Shown here in pieces: positions 41,710 through 44,993 of a stretch of DNA of 44,993 nucleotides. Source of the stretch: Burkholderiales bacterium (GTDB lineage: Bacteria > Pseudomonadota > Gammaproteobacteria > Burkholderiales > SG8-41); the NCBI GenBank assembly GCA_022843705.1, contig JALHND010000012.1:1-44993 (forward strand), read 5' to 3'. A program made the translations under genes and the position numbers. Each line of letters opens with the position of its first letter. Within the stretch, counting starts at the first letter, position 1. The notes under the pieces were generated by a model. The model searched no databases. It saw only the letters and a list, made by a program, of their open reading frames with translations, and had not been told where the DNA came from.

Positions 41710-42950
41710 AACCGACCATGTCGCCGCAGGGCCAGGCAGCCCAGACCATTTCCCGCAACATGAAGCTGATCTCCCACAACGAGCTCGCCGGTTTCGGCGG
41801 CATCGGCGAGGGCATCAACATGCAGGTGACCAAGGACGGTCGCCGCATCCTGTGGCTGGCGCATGAATCGGCGCCGAAAAATTTCACCGCGGTTGACGTT
41901 TCCGACGTCAAGAACCCCAAAGTGATCTGCCAGACCGACCTGCCGCACGAGCGCGTGCGCTCGAACTCGCTGGACGTCGTCGGCGACATCATGGTGGTTG
42001 CCTACCAGACCAAGAAGGTCGGCGACAAACCCGCCGGCATGGACATTTTCGACATCAGCACCCCGGAGAAGCCGAAGCTGATTTCGCATTTCGACGCCTC
42101 CGGCCCGCATTCCCGTGGCGCGCACTGCGTGTGGTTCGTCGACGGCGAATACGTGCACCTGACTTCGGGCTCCGGTGATTTCGAACCGACCCACGAAAAC
42201 GACTTCCAGTTCTATCGCATCATCGACGTGCGCAATCCGTCGAAACCGGTGGAAGTTGGCCGCTGGCATTACCCCGGCACGCACAAGGGCGACAAGGAAG
42301 CGCCGCCGCCGCGCCATCCCAAATTCGACGGCGGTTACCGTCCGCACAACATCCTGGTCTATCCGGAACGTCCGGACCGCGCCTATGTCGCCTACCTTGA
42401 CGGCGGCGCCGTGATTCTCGACATCTCCGACAAGGCCAACCCGAAGGTCATCACCAACTGGCGCTACTCGCCGCCGTACAACGGTTTCTGCCACACCGTG
42501 ATGCCGCTGATGAGCCGCGACATGCTGCTGGTCACCGACGAGTGCACCAAGGATGACGGCATCGACTGGCCGAAACTGGGCTGGGTCGTCAACGCCAGCG
42601 CCGAAACCAACCTGGTGCCGATGTCCACGCTGCCGCTGCCGCCGCTGGAGAGCTTCGTCAAGCGCGGCGGCCGTTACGGCGCGCACAACATCCACGAGAA
42701 CCTGCCGGGCCCGGCGTCCTTCCGCTCCGACAACCTGATCGTCGGCACTTTCTTCAATGGCGGCGTGCGCGCGTTTGACATCTCCAACGCCTACCAGCCC
42801 CAGGAAGTCGCCTATTACGTCCCGGGCGCCCCCAAGCTGTCGCCGAAGGGTTCCATCCAGATCAACGACGTCTGGGTCGACGAGAACCGCCTGATCTACA
42901 CGGTGGACCGTTTCGCCGGAGGCCTCTACATCCTCGAGATGGACATCTGA
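41706..42950 (+). CDS. LVIVD-repeat beta-propeller protein
   Basis: A 414-aa protein made of repeated blades of the LVIVD type, seen as (A/M)D(V/I)(F)DIS(x)PxKP(K/V) repeats: TAVDVSDVKNPKVI, MDIFDISTPEKPKLI, RIIDVRNPSKPVEV, VILDISDKANPKVI and VRAFDISNAYQPQEV. A His or equivalent recurs at the start of successive blades (GAHCVWF H140, RPHNILV H214, FCHTVMPL H263, GAHNIHEN H327/H330), suggesting a ring of His on the top face. There is no signal peptide, so it is cytoplasmic as annotated. The ATG overlaps the dehydrogenase stop, and a COG0523 GTPase follows 16 bases later. The function of such proteins is largely unknown; a metal site is inferred. Confidence 0.88.
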   Translation: MKPTMSPQGQAAQTISRNMKLISHNELAGFGGIGEGINMQVTKDGRRILWLAHESAPKNFTAVDVSDVKNPKVICQTDLPHERVRSNSLDVVGDIMVVAYQTKKVGDKPAGMDIFDISTPEKPKLISHFDASGPHSRGAHCVWFVDGEYVHLTSGSGDFEPTHENDFQFYRIIDVRNPSKPVEVGRWHYPGTHKGDKEAPPPRHPKFDGGYRPHNILVYPERPDRAYVAYLDGGAVILDISDKANPKVITNWRYSPPYNGFCHTVMPLMSRDMLLVTDECTKDDGIDWPKLGWVVNASAETNLVPMSTLPLPPLESFVKRGGRYGAHNIHENLPGPASFRSDNLIVGTFFNGGVRAFDISNAYQPQEVAYYVPGAPKLSPKGSIQINDVWVDENRLIYTVDRFAGGLYILEMDI

Positions 42951-42966
42951 ACGGAGCCGCAACGCA

Positions 42967-43983
42967 ATGATGGATGCACTTTCGGGGAAATTCCCGGTCA
43001 GCGTAGTCACCGGGTTCCTCGGCAGCGGCAAGACGACGCTGATCAACAAGCTGCTGAAGCGGCCCGACATGAACCGGGTCGCCGTCATCGTCAACGAGTT
43101 CGGCGAGCAGGCCATCGACAACGACCTGGTCGAAGTCTCGTCCGAACAGATGATGCTGCTGAACAACGGCTGCCTGTGCTGCGTGCTGCGGGGTGACCTG
43201 CAGGAAACGCTGCGCGACCTGTTTGTCAAACGCCGCAACGGCGACATCATCGACTTCACCCGCGTGATCATCGAGACCACAGGCCTCGCTGATCCCGCAC
43301 CGGTGATGCAGACATTGATGACCGATGACATGCTGCTGGCCCATTACCGGCTCGACTGCGTGGTCACGCTGGCCGATGCCGTCAACGGCATCGAGCAGCT
43401 GGACACCATGCAGGAACCGGTCAAGCAGGCGGCACTGGCGGACCGCATCGTCATCACCAAATCGGATCTTGCGGGAGAGGAAGCCACGGGCAGGCTGGAA
43501 GCCCGGCTGCGCGAACTGAATCCGCAGGCGCCGATCAAGCGGGCCGTCAACGGCGAAATCGATCTGGAGTTCCTGATCGACGTCGGCCTGCGCAACACCA
43601 GGGCCAAACTGGCCGACATCGAGCGCTGGATGGGCGAGCCTGATGAACATGGCGACCATCACCGCCATGACGAGAACGTCAAGTCATTCTGCCTGCGTTA
43701 CCAGGATCCGATGACCTGGGCTTCCTTCTCGCAGACCATGGAGGTGCTGGGCGCGCTGCGCGGCTCCGACATGCTGCGGGTCAAGGGACTGGTCAACGTC
43801 GCGGAACACAAGGGGCCGATGGTGGTGCAGGGTGTGCAGCACCTGTTCCACCCGCCGGTGGAACTGGCGGCCTGGCCCACCGACGATCACTCGACCCGCA
43901 TTGTCTTCATCACCCGCAACATTCCGCGGGAAACCGTGGCCAACCTGTTCGCGGCCATCGGCGCGGTGACGGCAAACGCCTGA
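42967..43983 (+). CDS. CobW/COG0523-family GTPase, probable metallochaperone
   Basis: A 338-aa P-loop GTPase of the CobW/YjiA/ZNG group that delivers metal ions to client proteins. VTGFLGSGKTTLINKLL holds the Walker A motif (G16-T24), VNEFGEQAIDNDLV is the switch region, and NNGCLCCVLRGD contains the metal-binding CxCC (C69, C71, C72). IETTGLADPAPV and ITKSDLAG complete the G-domain, and a His-rich linker (DEHGDHHRHDEN) leads into the CobW C-terminal domain. It is in one transcript with the LVIVD propeller and dehydrogenase, which makes the propeller or another cluster enzyme a candidate client (inference). It ends in a strong terminator. Confidence 0.94.
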   Translation: MMDALSGKFPVSVVTGFLGSGKTTLINKLLKRPDMNRVAVIVNEFGEQAIDNDLVEVSSEQMMLLNNGCLCCVLRGDLQETLRDLFVKRRNGDIIDFTRVIIETTGLADPAPVMQTLMTDDMLLAHYRLDCVVTLADAVNGIEQLDTMQEPVKQAALADRIVITKSDLAGEEATGRLEARLRELNPQAPIKRAVNGEIDLEFLIDVGLRNTRAKLADIERWMGEPDEHGDHHRHDENVKSFCLRYQDPMTWASFSQTMEVLGALRGSDMLRVKGLVNVAEHKGPMVVQGVQHLFHPPVELAAWPTDDHSTRIVFITRNIPRETVANLFAAIGAVTANA

Positions 43984-43994
43984 TTCCGCCCACC

Positions 43995-44025
43995 CCGCGG
44001 CGCAGGTGCGCCGCGGCTTTCTTTT
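43995..44025 (+). terminator. Rho-independent terminator after the CobW-like gene
   Basis: CCGCGGCGCA/TGCGCCGCGG forms a 10-bp GC stem (the innermost pairs open into the loop), followed by CTTTCTTTT. It should end the cluster transcript before the RidA gene. Confidence 0.85.
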
Positions 44026-44044
44026 CCGGGAAAACTCCTAAAAC

Positions 44045-44524
44045 ATGGGCATCATCCTCGACCGCATCCACGCACTCGGCCTGCAACTGCCGCCGGTACA
44101 TCCTCACGCCAGCAAAAACCGCACCGCCTGCGTGCAGTCCGGCAAGGTGTTGTACCTGTCCGGCCACAGTTCGGGGCGCCATGAAATGCCGCTGGGCGTG
44201 ATCACCGCTGGCAAGGTCGGCAGCGAGGTCACGGAGGAAGAAGCGTACAAAACCGCGCGTTCGGTGGCGCTGGTGATCATGGCCACGCTGCAGGCGCACA
44301 CCGGCAACCTCGACCGGGTCACGCGCATCATCCGTCTTCTCGGCATGATCAATTCCGCTCCGGGTTTCGAGCGCCAGTTCGCCGTCATGGATGGGGCTTC
44401 GGACCTGTTCTGCGAGATCTGGGGACCGGAAAAGGGATGCCACGCCCGCTCGGCGGTGGGCATCGCCGAATTGCCGCGTCGCGCAATCATCGAGATCAAC
44501 GGGGAATTCGAAATCGACGGCTGA
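44045..44524 (+). CDS. RidA/YjgF-family protein
   Basis: A 159-aa member of the Rid family, which includes enzymes that hydrolyse reactive enamine/imine intermediates to ketoacids and ammonia. VLYLSGHSSG, the long helix TARSVALVIMATLQAHTGNLDRVTRIIRLLG, and HARSAVGIAELPRRAIIEINGEFEI with the conserved substrate-binding Arg are present. It is about 30 residues longer than housekeeping RidA, as in the subgroup with an N-terminal extension. It follows a terminator, so it has its own promoter. Hydrolysis of an imine formed by the nearby amine-oxidising enzymes is possible but not shown. Confidence 0.9.
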   Translation: MGIILDRIHALGLQLPPVHPHASKNRTACVQSGKVLYLSGHSSGRHEMPLGVITAGKVGSEVTEEEAYKTARSVALVIMATLQAHTGNLDRVTRIIRLLGMINSAPGFERQFAVMDGASDLFCEIWGPEKGCHARSAVGIAELPRRAIIEINGEFEIDG

Positions 44525-44589
44525 GGCCTTCGCGCTATTGCGCCGGTTCCGGTTCCCTGCGAAACCGGACGGCGATTGGCAACCGTAAT

Positions 44590-44603
44590 TTGATGCAGAT
44601 CAA
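44590..44603. promoter_or_regulatory. FNR/Anr box before the DksA/TraR-type gene
   Basis: TTGATGCAGATCAA matches the FNR consensus TTGAT-N4-ATCAA perfectly. Its centre is about 42 bases upstream of the next ATG, so activation at the usual -41.5 position would start transcription next to the start codon. Oxygen-responsive control is inferred. Confidence 0.75.
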
Positions 44604-44638
44604 GACCTCCGGTTCCGGCGCAGGGCATCATCCAGCGC

Positions 44639-44993
44639 ATGAACACATTGAGCGAAAAACAGATTGCATTGCTGAAAGACGCAATGGCGAGGCGCAAGAG
44701 CCAGCTCCTGGAAGAAATCCGCGAGGTGCTGGCGCGATCCGGAAACGCGCATCATGCAGAACTGATCGGTGGCGTCGGCGACATGGGTGACGAGGCTGCC
44801 GCCAGCCTGCTGCGCGACATATCCGAGGCAGAGGTCCTGCGCGACATCGGTGAAGTGCGCGACATTGCTGCTGCAGAGCAGCGTCTTGCCGACGGGCGGT
44901 ACGGCTTATGCGTCGACTGCGGCGAGCCGGTAGCCTATGAGCGCCTGAAAGCCTATCCCAGCGCCAAACGCTGCATGCCTTGCCAGCAGCACC
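44639..44993 (+). CDS. DksA/TraR-type zinc-finger protein (3' end outside window)
   Basis: Not in the ORF track because it runs off the end. The ATG at 44639 begins MNTLSEKQIALLKDAMARRK, and 118 codons are visible. A helical N-terminal part (AEVLRDIGEVRDIAAAEQRLADG) leads to a C4 zinc finger, CVDC-X17-CMPC. DksA/TraR proteins bind the secondary channel of RNA polymerase, but short members may lack the acidic coiled-coil tip. Here GDMGDEAAAS may take its place. It has no Shine-Dalgarno, and a perfect FNR box lies 35 bases upstream, so low-oxygen expression from a near-leaderless message is possible. Confidence 0.85.
   Translation, partial: MNTLSEKQIALLKDAMARRKSQLLEEIREVLARSGNAHHAELIGGVGDMGDEAAASLLRDISEAEVLRDIGEVRDIAAAEQRLADGRYGLCVDCGEPVAYERLKAYPSAKRCMPCQQH

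Noticed and set aside
41577-43331. 584-aa minus-strand ORF
   Set aside because: It is antisense to the LVIVD and CobW-like genes. High GC content makes long open shadow frames common here.

Overview
The window looks like chromosomal DNA of a GC-rich betaproteobacterium, probably Burkholderiales. The main reason is the set of five separate TctC/Bug-type periplasmic binding proteins, a family hugely expanded in that order. A LexA box of the CTGT-N8-ACAG type, an FNR/Anr-type box, and single-chain PurL, KatG, UmuDC and NudC of proteobacterial type fit this. Genes are densely packed. No gene-free stretch exceeds 300 bases; the longest is the 299-base divergent region at 35591-35889.

Layout. (1) 1-5325: the 3' part of katG, a shared convergent terminator, the SOS-controlled umuDC operon, a CE4-type deacetylase and a first Gfo/Idh/MocA oxidoreductase. 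(2) 5577-13364: a hydantoinase/oxoprolinase-like hyuA-hyuB pair with a DAO-family FAD oxidoreductase on the plus strand, facing a Bug receptor and a gamma-glutamyltransferase homologue on the minus strand. (3) 13520-21661: a UxaA-type sugar-acid dehydratase, the fluoride channel crcB, the NAD(P)HX repair enzyme, purL, a NifU-like protein and a small L7/L12-like membrane protein. (4) 21692-26622: a Bug receptor divergent from an amidase with a GatC-like 64-residue partner, another Bug receptor and an asparaginase. (5) 26635-35590: a nine-gene minus-strand cluster with four Gfo/Idh/MocA oxidoreductases, a carboxymuconolactone decarboxylase (CMD)/AhpD-family gene containing an in-frame TGA, a two-component flavin monooxygenase, a luciferase-like monooxygenase and a Bug receptor. 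(6) 35890-43983: a divergent LysR regulator coupled to an ACMSD-like amidohydrolase, nudC, a two-cupin protein, a Bug receptor, a 3-hydroxyisobutyrate-dehydrogenase-like enzyme, an LVIVD-repeat beta-propeller and a COG0523 GTPase. (7) A RidA-family protein and a DksA/TraR-type zinc-finger gene that runs off the window end.

The most striking observation is the CMD/AhpD-family gene at complement(27632..28264). Its only interruption is a TGA at exactly the second position of the redox motif C-x-x-C, giving C-K-Y-[TGA]-T-E-H-N. The frame continues normally for 125 more residues. Fifteen bases after the TGA lies a perfect 6-bp hairpin with a GGTC loop, which resembles a bacterial SECIS element. 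The simplest reading is a selenoprotein with a CxxU centre inside an uncharacterised catabolic operon. A nonsense mutation or a sequencing error remains possible.

How the genes may work together (inference): Bug proteins capture small organic acids or amides. Hydantoinase, amidase, asparaginase and GGT-like enzymes open amide bonds. Regions 5 and 6 would oxidise and decarboxylate an unidentified aromatic or cyclic acid using flavin monooxygenases, NAD-dependent Gfo dehydrogenases, the amidohydrolase and a cupin, with the CMD-family redox protein nearby.
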